Of a stretch of 15,830 nucleotides of DNA, positions 1 through 7,300 are shown one piece after another (the stretch's first letter is position 1; every line of letters starts with the position of its first letter). The translations under genes were made by a program, and so were the position numbers. Below the pieces are notes generated by a model. It searched no databases. It was not told the DNA's origin and saw only the letters and a program-made list of their open reading frames with translations. Origin of the DNA: an uncultured Oscillospiraceae bacterium (GTDB taxonomy: Bacteria; Bacillota; Clostridia; Oscillospirales; Acutalibacteraceae); NCBI GenBank assembly GCA_902478455.1, contig CABSLJ010000043.1, positions 1 to 15,830 of the forward strand, given 5' to 3'.

Positions 1-41
1 CTCTCTATTCGTCGGCAGCGTCAGATGTGTATAAGAGACAG
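1..41 (+). other. Residual Illumina Nextera i5 index and transposase adapter (not genomic)
   Basis: Bases 9-41 match, from memory, the complete 33-nt Nextera read-1 adapter, ending in the 19-bp Tn5 mosaic end AGATGTGTATAAGAGACAG at 23-41. The eight bases before it, CTCTCTAT, are the standard Nextera i5 index 502. This is library-construction sequence left on a contig end, so genomic sequence starts at 42. It also explains why the first reading frame appears to have a start codon: the GTG at 27 lies inside the mosaic end. It should not be read as a natural transposon end. Confidence 0.97.
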
Positions 42-989
42 CTGCCCATCTTTTCCGGCTCGGGCATGAAGCACAACGAGCTGGCGGTGCAGATCGTCCG
101 CCAGGCCAAGATCGCCGAGGAAGAGGGGAACAACTTCGCCATCGTCTTCGCCGCCATGGGCGTTAAAAACGACGTGGCCGACTATTTCCGCCGCTCGTTC
201 GACGCTTCCGGCGTGCTCCAGCGCGTGGTCATGTTCTTAAACCTTTCCAACGATCCCATCATCGAGCGCACGCTGACCCCTCGCTGCGCGCTGACGACGG
301 CCGAATACCTCGCTTTTGAGCTGGGCATGCACATCCTCGTCATCATGACCGACATGACCTCCTACGCCGAGGCGCTGCGCGAGTTCAGCTCCTCCAAGGG
401 CGAAATTCCCGGCCGCAAGGGCTTCCCCGGCTACCTCTATTCCGACCTTGCCTCCCTGTACGAGCGGGCGGGCATGGTCAAGGGGAAAAAGGGCTCGGTG
501 ACGCAGATTCCCATCCTCACCATGCCCAATGACGACATCACCCATCCCGTCCCCGACCTGACCGGCTACATCACCGAGGGGCAGATTGTGCTCGACCGCG
601 CGCTCGACGCCGCGGGCATTTATCCCCCCGTTTCCGTTCTGCCCTCCCTGTCCCGTCTGATGAAGGACGGCATCGGCGAGGGATACACCCGCGCCGACCA
701 TGCGCCGCTGTCCAACCAGCTCTTCGCCTCCTATGCCAAGGTGATGGACGCGCGGGCGCTGGCTTCGGTCATCGGCGAGGAGGAGCTCTCCCCCACCGAT
801 AAGAAATATCTCGCCTTCGGCCGAAACTTTGAGCAGATCTTCCTCAACCAAGGTGCGGGCGAAAACCGCACCATCGACCAAAGCCTCGACCTCGGCTGGA
901 AGCTGCTGTCCACCCTGCCGCGCGAGGAGCTCGACCGCGTGGACAGCGCCCTGCTCGACCAGTACTACCATCCGGAGGATAATAAGTAA
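42..989 (+). CDS. atpB: V-type ATP synthase subunit B, 5'-truncated
   Basis: This is the non-catalytic nucleotide-binding B subunit of the V/A-type rotary ATPase, which alternates with subunit A in the cytoplasmic V1 head and couples ATP to proton or sodium movement. The native part begins at codon 42 with LPIFSGSGMKHNELA, the conserved B-subunit segment that in complete proteins lies about 145 residues from the N-terminus. It continues through FELGMHILVIMTDMTSYAEA, the GRKGFPGYLYSDLASLYERAG block and TQIPILTMPNDDITHPVPDL, and ends in the C-terminal helical domain (LAFGRNFEQIFLNQG). About 315 native residues remain of a usual 455-480. The N-terminus is lost because the contig ends here; apparent residues 1-5 come from the sequencing adapter. 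The stop is TAA at 987-989. Subunit D follows after about 100 nt, the usual ntp/atp order, and subunit A is expected just upstream, off the contig. The symbol is the V-type convention (also ntpB), not F-type atpB. Confidence 0.95.
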   Translation: MPIFSGSGMKHNELAVQIVRQAKIAEEEGNNFAIVFAAMGVKNDVADYFRRSFDASGVLQRVVMFLNLSNDPIIERTLTPRCALTTAEYLAFELGMHILVIMTDMTSYAEALREFSSSKGEIPGRKGFPGYLYSDLASLYERAGMVKGKKGSVTQIPILTMPNDDITHPVPDLTGYITEGQIVLDRALDAAGIYPPVSVLPSLSRLMKDGIGEGYTRADHAPLSNQLFASYAKVMDARALASVIGEEELSPTDKKYLAFGRNFEQIFLNQGAGENRTIDQSLDLGWKLLSTLPREELDRVDSALLDQYYHPEDNK

Positions 990-1090
990 CCGGCATTCCC
1001 GCACAGGACGCGCAGCCGCCGGAACGGGCGCTTCCCGCGCTCCTTTGGCTCGCCGCTTAAAAGGCATTCCACTGAAACGAGGTGACCGCC

Positions 1091-1708
1091 GTGGCCGTTC
1101 AAACCGTGCCGACCAAGGGAAATCTGATCACAACCAAAAAATCCCTGGAGCTCGCCAGGGTGGGCTTCGACCTGCTCGACCGCAAGCGCAACATTCTGAT
1201 CCGGGAAATGATGGCCCTCATCGACCGCGCGAGCGAAATTCAGGACAAAATCGATTCCACCTACAGCGCCGCCTACCTGGCGCTGCAACGCGCCAACACG
1301 ACGTTGGGCATCTGCGAGGAGCTTGCGGGCTCGGTGCCTGTCGACGACAGTCTCTCCCTCTCCTACCGCAGCGTCATGGGGGTGGAGATTCCCATTGTGT
1401 CCATTGAAAAAGAGGAAAAGACGCACATCCCCTTTGCCCTCTCTCTCTCCAATGCGACGCTGGACGAGGCCTACCTCCGCTTTGCCGAGGTCAAGCAGCT
1501 GACGGCCGAGCTGGCCGAGGTGGAAAACAGCGTCTACCGTCTGGCCGACGCCATCAAGAAGACCAAGAAACGGGCCAACGCCCTCAAGAACATCATGATC
1601 CCCCGCTTTGAGGAGACGGTCAAATTCATCACCAACGCGCTCGAGGAAAAGGAGCGCGAGGATTTCTCTCGACTCAAGGTCATCAAGAAACAGAAAACGG
1701 AAAAATAG
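1091..1708 (+). CDS. atpD: V-type ATP synthase subunit D
   Basis: Subunit D is the central-stalk rotor shaft of V/A-ATPases, a long antiparallel coiled coil that turns inside the A3B3 head. The 205-residue product is normal length for the family (about 200-215). It has the typical N-terminus MAVQTVPTKGNLITTKKSLE, followed by LARVGFDLLDRKRNILIREM and a long helical C-terminus rich in K and E (IKKTKKRANALKNIMIPRFE), ending in a basic tail. The GTG at 1091 is preferred over the in-frame GTG at 1082, because the latter lies inside the Shine-Dalgarno GAGGTGA (1079-1085), which is 5 nt from 1091. It follows subunit B in the same operon and no further ATPase gene comes after it, so it is the last gene. 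A hairpin terminator lies about 40 nt downstream. Confidence 0.93.
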   Translation: MAVQTVPTKGNLITTKKSLELARVGFDLLDRKRNILIREMMALIDRASEIQDKIDSTYSAAYLALQRANTTLGICEELAGSVPVDDSLSLSYRSVMGVEIPIVSIEKEEKTHIPFALSLSNATLDEAYLRFAEVKQLTAELAEVENSVYRLADAIKKTKKRANALKNIMIPRFEETVKFITNALEEKEREDFSRLKVIKKQKTEK

Positions 1709-1749
1709 CGTCTTCCCCGGTAAGCCGGTGGAAGGCATAAAACAAAACC

Positions 1750-1780
1750 GGGCGCACGGAGCTTTTGTCTCTGTGCGCCC
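1750..1780. terminator. Bidirectional hairpin between atpD and the convergent lipoprotein gene
   Basis: Arms 1750-1761 (GGGCGCACGGAG) and 1769-1780 (CTCTGTGCGCCC) pair over 12 bp with one G-U and a 7-nt loop. Read on the minus strand the stem is followed by GGTTTTGTTTT, a fair U-tract, so it suits termination of the lipoprotein gene that ends at 1817. On the plus strand only TTT follows, so termination after atpD is weaker but plausible. Confidence 0.75.
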
Positions 1781-1816
1781 TTTGGCTTGGGGGATTTACC
1801 CCGGAAGACGAGCCAA

Positions 1817-3025
1817 TTAAGATGTAATGACAGCAATATCTGAATTGCCAATCAAGATATTTCCATACATCCAACGATACTGTTTGCCACTCAGTTCCTG
1901 AACCGGAGTGCAATAGTTGGTAGTTATATCGTAAAGCCAGACTTCATTGTTCTCCGCGCAATAAATCACCTGAATATCGTTCACAAAAAAAGCTTTCTCA
2001 AAGGAATGGTTGAGACCTCGAAACTGCCGGATAACCCTCTCTGTGGGAATATGGTAAATCCGTGTGATGACAGAGGTATAATCCTTGGGATTCTCAAGAG
2101 CTGTAAGAATCGCTGTTGTTCCGTGGGTCTGAATGGAGAGCAGGTTTTCCACTTCGTCCGGCAGGGGATAAGTCTTCTCCGTTCCAGCGTTCAGGTCATA
2201 AATTACCATGCTGTACCGGCCATCCTTATAAACAGGCGCTGCGACTGTGCCGTTTACAATAGCCGGCACAGCCGCCGAACCGGGCAAACCGGATGTTATC
2301 TCTTTTACCTCCCCCGCTGAGAGAGAGACATATTTCAGTGATACGATATTCGCATTTAATTTATAAGCTTTATAGACAAGATAATCGTCGGAGAGCGTAA
2401 ACACTTCAACCTGATCGGGCAAATCCAGTTTAGACACGGACTTGGTCTCAAAAGTGTAGCAATAAACATCCCATTCATTTCCCGCAATCCAGTCTATCCC
2501 CCGTTTGTTGCCTCGTGGTTTCTGAACATAGGCTGCCGCTCCATTGATTTCCACAAGCGTTTCTGTTTTTCCGTTTTTCTCACGGCACAAAGCGGCCCTG
2601 TCGGGGAACTGCTTGTCCTGCTCCTCGTATACTTTAAAGTAAAAAACGCCTGAGGACGTATCCGACGAATAGACCATACTGCTATGTACGTAGGGTTCGT
2701 GTTGGATATCTGCGGTCAGCTCCTCGATTTCCAGTTCATAGGAAAAAGATCGTTCCCTAGGAGAGGTAATCTGTATTTCAGAAGTATCAGCGGATGAGGT
2801 GACGGACGATGAAGCATCCGATTCCTCTCCCTCGCCGATTTCCGGAGAGGGGGCGCTCTCCGGCCCGCCGGGGTTCCCCAGTGCGCCGCTTTCCCCCGGT
2901 TCCGAGGCGACCGGAAGACTTTCTTCGTTGCTGGACGAGGCGGGGTCGGCGGTCTCCGGGTCGCAGCCGGTAAAGCTCAGCAGAAGAAACAGCGCCAATA
3001 ACACGGGCAAAAATGATTTCTTCAT
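1817..3025 (-). CDS. Secreted lipoprotein of unknown function, probable beta-propeller-like
   Basis: The 402-residue protein begins MKKSFLPVLLALFLLLSFTGC, a lipoprotein signal peptide with lipobox FTGC and acylated Cys about residue 21, so it should be anchored outside the membrane. Residues about 22-90 form a low-complexity Ser/Glu/Pro/Gly linker. The rest is beta-rich with repeated blade-like units such as WDVYCYTFETKSVSKLDLP, YSMVIYDLNAGTEKTYPLP and VWLYDITTNYC, which suggests a TolB/WD-like propeller; this is inference from pattern, not a family match. The ATG at 3025 is chosen because AGAGGAGG (3033-3040) precedes it and the signal peptide starts there. An in-frame extension to 3184 is not signal-like. 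The body is visibly more AT-rich than neighbouring genes, so it may be lineage-specific or acquired. It stands alone between convergent atpD and a divergent membrane-protein gene. I do not recognise the family. Confidence 0.8.
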   Translation of the reverse strand: MKKSFLPVLLALFLLLSFTGCDPETADPASSSNEESLPVASEPGESGALGNPGGPESAPSPEIGEGEESDASSSVTSSADTSEIQITSPRERSFSYELEIEELTADIQHEPYVHSSMVYSSDTSSGVFYFKVYEEQDKQFPDRAALCREKNGKTETLVEINGAAAYVQKPRGNKRGIDWIAGNEWDVYCYTFETKSVSKLDLPDQVEVFTLSDDYLVYKAYKLNANIVSLKYVSLSAGEVKEITSGLPGSAAVPAIVNGTVAAPVYKDGRYSMVIYDLNAGTEKTYPLPDEVENLLSIQTHGTTAILTALENPKDYTSVITRIYHIPTERVIRQFRGLNHSFEKAFFVNDIQVIYCAENNEVWLYDITTNYCTPVQELSGKQYRWMYGNILIGNSDIAVITS

Positions 3026-3208
3026 CCTATTTTCCTCCTCTGTGATGGGACATCTGATGCCGGTCTCTGCCGGCAACCCATAAAGCCGTTCTTCCGAGGA
3101 TGCACTCCCTGCTCCTTTAACGATTTTTCTGCCTTCTGTTTGAAACTTCTCAGGATATGAACGCCTCCTGTTCTCAACTGACAACCGGGAAGCGTCAAAG
3201 AATTCGTC
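3026..3208 (-). promoter_or_regulatory. Long 5' leader of the lipoprotein gene, with a small hairpin
   Basis: If transcription starts about 3208, downstream of the predicted promoter, the leader is about 180 nt. It contains a perfect 6-bp hairpin TGCCGG/CCGGCA (3058-3063 with 3070-3075, 6-nt loop), 17 nt before the Shine-Dalgarno at 3033-3040. I could not match it to a known riboswitch, and no U-tract follows the hairpin. Its function is unknown. Confidence 0.35.
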
Positions 3209-3214
3209 AATTCC

Positions 3215-3242
3215 ATTGTATAGCGTCGATCAAAAATGTCAA
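3215..3242 (-). promoter_or_regulatory. Sigma-A-type promoter for the lipoprotein gene
   Basis: On the minus strand there is a perfect -35 TTGACA (3242-3237), a 16-nt spacer and -10 TACAAT (3220-3215, 5 of 6 matches to TATAAT), embedded in AT-rich DNA. It faces the lipoprotein gene, with a predicted start of transcription near 3208. Read from consensus only. Confidence 0.65.
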
Positions 3243-3445
3243 TAATATAACGTCTTTTTATAAATACAATTTTGTAATATTTACATATCTCATTTGTAAT
3301 CATTTGAAGATACAAGCGTTTGGCAGATGGTGGAGCGCCGTATAACCCGGCTAAAACAGATCAAACTAATGAAGGCGGAATGTTCCGCACACTCATTTCC
3401 TTCCATGTTTTTCTAAAGCCTTCACGTGATAAAGGAGTGAAAAAA
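3243..3445. other. AT-rich divergent intergenic region
   Basis: This 200-bp stretch lies between the minus-strand promoter and the DUF378 gene. Positions about 3243-3310 are strikingly AT-rich for this genome and hold several weak -10-like boxes on both strands. For the plus-strand gene the best candidates are TTGGCA (3320-3325), 15 nt, TATAAC (3341-3346), or TTGTAA (3272-3277), 17 nt, TGTAAT (3295-3300). Neither is strong. No coding frame here is convincing. Confidence 0.4.
3375..3388. repeat. Palindrome in the upstream region of the DUF378 gene
   Basis: GCGGAA-TG-TTCCGC is a perfect inverted repeat with 6-bp arms and a 2-nt centre. It lies about 30 nt downstream of the candidate TATAAC box (3341-3346) and about 45 nt upstream of the ribosome binding site. 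It is a candidate operator for a dimeric regulator. A chance occurrence is possible. Confidence 0.4.
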
Positions 3446-3664
3446 ATGCTGGATAAATTGGCTCTGATCCTTGTGATCATCGGCGGCATCAACTGGGGCT
3501 CCATCGGTATCTTCCAGTTTGACATCGTCGCATGGATCTGCGGAGGCCAGGGCGCCATCGTCAGCCGCATCATTTACACCCTGGTGGCGCTGGCGGCCAT
3601 TTGGTGCATCTCTCTGCTCTTCCGCAATCATGACGAGACTGCCGTCCGCCACGAAGTCCACTAA
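3446..3664 (+). CDS. DUF378 family small membrane protein (YuzA-like)
   Basis: The product is 72 residues and begins MLDKLALILVIIGGINWGSI, with the hallmark IGGINWG motif and a following acidic residue (FDIVAWICG). These are typical of DUF378 proteins, which are 65-85 residues with two membrane segments. Here the segments are about residues 5-27 and 39-60, separated by a short loop (GGQGAIVSR), and a charged tail RNHDETAVRHEVH follows. Its biochemical role is not known for the family. The start at 3446 is supported by AGGAG (3433-3437), 8 nt upstream; a longer in-frame reading to 3320 has no ribosome binding site. It is transcribed alone and ends at a strong hairpin shared with convergent ackA. 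Confidence 0.88.
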   Translation: MLDKLALILVIIGGINWGSIGIFQFDIVAWICGGQGAIVSRIIYTLVALAAIWCISLLFRNHDETAVRHEVH

Positions 3665-3686
3665 GTCCCGCCGCCTTAAGACGGGC

Positions 3687-3745
3687 AAAAAAATGGATTG
3701 CCGCTCTGGATCGGTTTTACCGTTCCAAAGGGCAATCCGTTTTTT
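3687..3745. terminator. Bidirectional rho-independent terminator (DUF378 gene / ackA)
   Basis: Arms GGATTGCC (3695-3702) and GGCAATCC (3731-3738) form an 8-bp stem that encloses a smaller CGGT/ACCG hairpin. A7 lies on the left (3687-3693) and T6 on the right (3740-3745), so either strand gives a stem followed by a U-tract. It lies between the two convergent stop codons. Confidence 0.9.
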
Positions 3746-3762
3746 ATGGATACAACCGCTGT

Positions 3763-4974
3763 TTATTTCATGCGGGAGACGATCTCCTGCGTGTCCCGCG
3801 CGATGACGAGCTCCTCGTTTGTGGGGATGACATAGACCTCCACCTTGGAATCGGGCGCGGAGATCTTGCCTTCGTTGCCATGGATCATCTGCTCGTTGAG
3901 GGCGGGGTCCACCTTGACGCCGAGGTAGCCCAGACCGTCGCAGATGGCCTGGCGGTGGCCGGCCTGATTCTCGCCCAGACCGGCGGTGAAGACGATGGCG
4001 TCGCAGCCGTCGAGCGCGGCGGCGTAGGAGCCGATGAATTTTTTGATCTGGTAGCGCAGCATGTCGTGCGCGAGCTGGGCGCGCTTGTCGCCCGCAGCAG
4101 CCGCCTTGGTGACGTCGCGGTCGTCGCTCGAGACGCCCGAAATACCCAGCAAACCCGATTTTTTATTGAACAGGTCGCTCAGCTGCTTGGGGGTTAAGTT
4201 CTCCTTTTCCGCAATGAAGGTAACGACCGAAGGGTCGAGCGTGCCGGTTCTGGTGCCCATCATGAAGCCGTCGAGCGGGGTGAGACCCATGCTGGTGTCG
4301 ATGACCTTGCCGTCTTCGATGGCGGTGATGGAGGAACCGTTGCCTAGATGGCAGGTGATCATTTTGACGTCCTTTAAATCCTTGCCCATCAGCTCTGCGC
4401 AGCGGGCGCTGACATAGCGGTGAGAGGTGCCGTGGAAGCCGTAGCGGCGCACCTGATATTTTTCATAATATTCATAGGGGACGGCAAACATATAGGCGCG
4501 GGGCGGCATGGTGGAATGGAAGGCGGTGTCGAACACCACAACCTCCGGAACCTCCTTGCCAAACACCTCAATGCAGGCGCGGATGCCCTGCACATGCGCG
4601 CTGTTGTGCAGCGGAGCCAGGGGAATGAGGCTTTCAATGCCGCGGATGACCTCGTCGTCCACAAGGACCGACTCACTGAACAGAGCGCCGCCCTGGACGA
4701 TGCGGTGGCCTACCGCGGAAACCTCGCTCAGATTTTTCAGCACGCCCACCTCGCCGTCGAGCAATGCGTCTTTGACCTGCATGAACGCGGCCGTGTGGTT
4801 GGGCATGTCGACCTGGATTTCCCTTTTGCGGCCGTCCGCCGTTTTATGGGAGAAAAAGCCTCCCTCGATGCCGATGCGCTCACAGTTGCCTTTGGCGATC
4901 AGAGACTCGTCCTTCATATCAATCAGCTGATATTTCAGCGATGAGCTGCCTGCGTTAATGACCAGAATTTTCAT
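3763..4974 (-). CDS. ackA: Acetate kinase
   Basis: Acetate kinase interconverts acetate plus ATP with acetyl phosphate plus ADP in the cytoplasm, the ATP-yielding step of acetate fermentation. The protein has 403 residues, the usual length. Both family signatures are present: VINAGSSSLKYQ near the N-terminus (residues 5-16, with N7) and MITCHLGNGSSITAI (residues about 205-219). Residues equivalent to the Methanosarcina enzyme's active site are visible: R91, H123, D149, H181 (in GFHGTSHRY), H209, R242 (in GTRTGTLDP) and the E387/E388 pair in PTNEE. The ATG at 4974 follows AGGAGG (4987-4982) by 7 nt. It is a single-gene unit: the partner phosphotransacetylase (pta) is not in this window. It is divergent from tmcAL, whose product consumes acetate. 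Confidence 0.98.
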   Translation of the reverse strand: MKILVINAGSSSLKYQLIDMKDESLIAKGNCERIGIEGGFFSHKTADGRKREIQVDMPNHTAAFMQVKDALLDGEVGVLKNLSEVSAVGHRIVQGGALFSESVLVDDEVIRGIESLIPLAPLHNSAHVQGIRACIEVFGKEVPEVVVFDTAFHSTMPPRAYMFAVPYEYYEKYQVRRYGFHGTSHRYVSARCAELMGKDLKDVKMITCHLGNGSSITAIEDGKVIDTSMGLTPLDGFMMGTRTGTLDPSVVTFIAEKENLTPKQLSDLFNKKSGLLGISGVSSDDRDVTKAAAAGDKRAQLAHDMLRYQIKKFIGSYAAALDGCDAIVFTAGLGENQAGHRQAICDGLGYLGVKVDPALNEQMIHGNEGKISAPDSKVEVYVIPTNEELVIARDTQEIVSRMK

Positions 4975-5045
4975 TCCCAATCCTCCTAATATCTGCGCTG
5001 ACTCTTTTCGACAGTCTTGCAACCGTCCGCGCAATGCCGTAATAT

Positions 5046-5074
5046 ATAATAGTACAATAAGGGAGTAAATTCAA
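5046..5074 (-). promoter_or_regulatory. Candidate sigma-A promoter for ackA
   Basis: On the minus strand TTGAAT (5074-5069), a 17-nt spacer and TATTAT (5051-5046) give a reasonable promoter about 70 nt before the ackA start. The same AT-rich block contains TATAAT on the plus strand (5045-5050), which could serve tmcAL, although I find no good -35 at the right distance. The two promoters would overlap. Confidence 0.45.
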
Positions 5075-5090
5075 GGAGTTTGTGGAGAAA

Positions 5091-6320
5091 ATGGCGCTAC
5101 AACCGCATATTTGTGCAATTGTGAGTGAATATAACCCCTTTCACAGAGGTCACGCCTACCACATGGAACAAACCCGGGCACAGGGGGCAACGCATATCGT
5201 CGCCATCCTCAGCGGCAATTTTGTTCAACGCGGCGAGGCGGCTCTGCTGCATAAATGGGCCCGGGCGGAGGCGGCTCTGCTCGGCGGAGCCGACCTGGTG
5301 CTCGAGCTCCCCCTGCCCTGGGCGATGGCGGGGGCGGAGATCTTTGCCAGGGGCGCGGTACAGACGGCCGACGCTCTCGGCTGCGTCTCCTCCTTGAGCT
5401 TCGGCAGCGAAAGCGGCGACCTTGCCTCTCTGAAACAGGCGGCCGCGCTGTTGCGCTCCCAATCATTTTCCGCGCAGGTCAAGCGTGAGCTGCAAACAGG
5501 CCAGACCTTTGCGGCAGCGCGCGAAAGGGCGGTGGCGCGCCTTGCGGGGGAAAAAATCTCCAGCCTTCTCCAAAACGCCAACGACATTCTGGCGGTCGAA
5601 TATCTCAAGGCGATTGCGGCGGAAAAAAGCCCTCTCTCTCCCCTTGCGGTGCGGCGAATCGGCGCGGGGCACGACGGCACTTCTCCCGCGGACGGCTTTG
5701 CCAGCGCGTCCAGGCTCCGCGCGCTGATTCTCGCGGGCCGGCAGGCCGAGGCGGAACCCTATCTGACCGCCGACTCTTATCGCATTCTCCTGCGGGAACT
5801 TTCCCAAGGCGCTGCGCCGGCCGCGATGGAACGGCTGGAGCGGCCGATTCTGGCCCGGCTGCGCACGATGCGCCGGGAGGATTTTGCATGTCTGCCCGAC
5901 GTCTCCGAAGGCCTGGAGGGCAGAATTGACCGCGCCGTGCGGACGGAAACCGATCTTTTCCGACTATATGACAAAATTAAAACAAAACGGTATACACACG
6001 CCCGGATTCGTCGTATAATAGTAGGGGCTTTTCTGGGGTTATCTTCCAGCGCAGTCCCCCCCTCTGTTCCCTATCTTCGCGTACTGGGCATGAACGTGCG
6101 GGGCAGGGATATTCTGCGTTTGGCCCGCAGCTCGGCGCGCGTCCCCATTCTGCTGCGCGCAGCCGACCGCGCCTCTCTCTCTCCCGAGGCCGAGTCGGTT
6201 TACCGTCTGGAATGCCGCGCCACCGATTTGTACATGCTCGCCCTGCCGAAAGCTGGACCTTGCGGACTTGATCTGACCAGGGGACCGGTGATCCCTACCA
6301 AACTGAAAGGAAGTGTCTGA
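5091..6320 (+). CDS. tmcAL: tRNA(Met) cytidine acetate ligase TmcAL
   Basis: TmcAL (formerly YlbM, DUF795) activates acetate with ATP to acetyl-adenylate and transfers it to the wobble cytidine of elongator tRNA-Met, making N4-acetylcytidine. The product is 409 residues, about the family length. It shows the nucleotidyltransferase signature near the N-terminus, EYNPFHRGHAYH (HxGH at residues 18-21), then ILSGNFVQRGEAALLHKWAR, GADLVLELPLPWAM and the SFGSESGDL block, with a helical C-terminal domain (YTHARIRRIIVGAFLG). The start is not certain. ATG 5091 is preferred because it matches the short family N-terminus. GTG 5082 is in frame but only 3 nt after AAGGAG (5073-5078), while 5091 is 12 nt from it. 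It probably heads a three-gene unit; the next gene begins within a few bases of its stop. The divergent ackA neighbour also handles acetate. Confidence 0.93.
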   Translation: MALQPHICAIVSEYNPFHRGHAYHMEQTRAQGATHIVAILSGNFVQRGEAALLHKWARAEAALLGGADLVLELPLPWAMAGAEIFARGAVQTADALGCVSSLSFGSESGDLASLKQAAALLRSQSFSAQVKRELQTGQTFAAARERAVARLAGEKISSLLQNANDILAVEYLKAIAAEKSPLSPLAVRRIGAGHDGTSPADGFASASRLRALILAGRQAEAEPYLTADSYRILLRELSQGAAPAAMERLERPILARLRTMRREDFACLPDVSEGLEGRIDRAVRTETDLFRLYDKIKTKRYTHARIRRIIVGAFLGLSSSAVPPSVPYLRVLGMNVRGRDILRLARSSARVPILLRAADRASLSPEAESVYRLECRATDLYMLALPKAGPCGLDLTRGPVIPTKLKGSV

Positions 6321-6321
6321 T

Positions 6322-7251
6322 TTGCCTGTGGAGATCAAAGAGGTCGAATATGAGAATTACGGAAAATGCGTACTTATCACCAATGGCATCATTGAAGCTT
6401 ACGTCACCATCGATGTGGGCCCCAGAATCATCCGGTTCGGATTTGTGGAAGGGCCGAATCTGCTCTTTACCGATCTGGAGCGCAAATGCATCTTCTCCAA
6501 CGAGCTGATCGACGACTATTATGGAAAAGGAAAAACATTCTATCTGTACGGCGGCCACCGCCTGTGGATCAGCCCGGAAAGCATGCCGGAAACCTACTAT
6601 CCGGACAATCGCCCGGTGATGTATTCCATCCTGCCCGACGGGGTCCGCTTCACGCCCCCCCAGCAGGAGGAAAACGAGCTCCAGCTGAGCATTGAAATCA
6701 TCATGAATGCCGACGCAAACGACATTATGATCGTACACACCGCGCAGAATCTCTCCCGCGAAGCCCGGCGGTTCTCCCTTTGGGGCATCACACAGCTCGG
6801 GCAGGGCGGTCTGGAAATCTTCCCGCAGAACGACGCCGATACGGGACTTCTGCCCAACCGTCTGAACGTGCTGTGGCCTTATTCCAAACGGAGCGATCCC
6901 CGCTTTTTCTTCGGGGACCGTTTTATCACCCTCCGGCAGGACCCCGGCAACAGCGACGCCTTCAAAATCGGCACCAACAACTTCGCCGGCTGGGCGGCTT
7001 ATGTCAATGACGGCTGCGTCTTTGTCAAGCGGTACGTCCATGACCACGACCACGTCTATCCCGACTACGGCGCCTCCTTTGAGACCTACACCAACGAAAA
7101 TTTTCTGGAGATGGAAACCCTCAGCCCGCTCTATGAGGTGGACACCAAGGAAACGGTGCGCCATGTAGAAAACTGGTCGCTCTTCCGTGCGCCGGAAGCG
7201 CCCGTAGCGGATGACGAAGCCGCTCTGCAGGCTTTTATGGAGCAGCTTTAA
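6322..7251 (+). CDS. Uncharacterised protein, galactose-mutarotase-like beta-sandwich (DUF4380-like)
   Basis: The roughly 309-residue protein has no signal peptide or membrane segment. Visible blocks include ITNGIIEAYVTIDVGPRIIR near the N-terminus, YGGHRLWISPESMPETYYPD around residues 75-94, GGLEIFPQNDADTGLLPNR, ITLRQDPGNSDAFKIGTNN and GASFETYTNENFLEMETLSP. The beta-rich pattern with GPRIIRFG and GGHRLW is reminiscent of aldose-1-epimerase-fold carbohydrate-binding enzymes and of DUF4380-type proteins. This is inference, and no catalytic residues can be assigned. The start is ambiguous: TTG 6322 is best spaced (8 nt) from AAAGGAAG (6306-6313). GTG 6313 would overlap the tmcAL stop by 8 nt, and GTG 6328 is also in frame. 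Either way it is tightly coupled to tmcAL. A hairpin and a lipoprotein gene follow. Confidence 0.75.
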   Translation: MPVEIKEVEYENYGKCVLITNGIIEAYVTIDVGPRIIRFGFVEGPNLLFTDLERKCIFSNELIDDYYGKGKTFYLYGGHRLWISPESMPETYYPDNRPVMYSILPDGVRFTPPQQEENELQLSIEIIMNADANDIMIVHTAQNLSREARRFSLWGITQLGQGGLEIFPQNDADTGLLPNRLNVLWPYSKRSDPRFFFGDRFITLRQDPGNSDAFKIGTNNFAGWAAYVNDGCVFVKRYVHDHDHVYPDYGASFETYTNENFLEMETLSPLYEVDTKETVRHVENWSLFRAPEAPVADDEAALQAFMEQL

Positions 7252-7275
7252 GACGCGGCTTATGACCCTGCCCAT

Positions 7276-7300
7276 CAGGTCCGGCCGAAAACCGGACCTG
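7276..7300 (+). promoter_or_regulatory. Intergenic hairpin before the DUF4430 lipoprotein gene
   Basis: CAGGTCCGG (7276-7284) and CCGGACCTG (7292-7300) form a perfect 9-bp stem with a 7-nt loop CCGAAAA. No T-tract follows on the plus strand. It is more likely an RNA-stability or partial-attenuation element than a full terminator. Confidence 0.5.

Noticed and set aside
23..41. Natural Tn5/IS50-type transposon end
   Set aside because: It is immediately preceded by the rest of the commercial adapter and a standard index, so it comes from library preparation.
3026..3208. Possible cyclic-di-GMP or other riboswitch in the lipoprotein leader
   Set aside because: A short segment (ATGGGTTGCCGG on the minus strand) faintly recalls a GEMM element, but the other conserved parts are missing and only one 6-bp hairpin is evident.
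3022..3315. 97-aa minus-strand frame starting in the AT-rich region
   Set aside because: Its start lies upstream of the predicted promoter, its composition is not protein-like, and it has no strong ribosome binding site.
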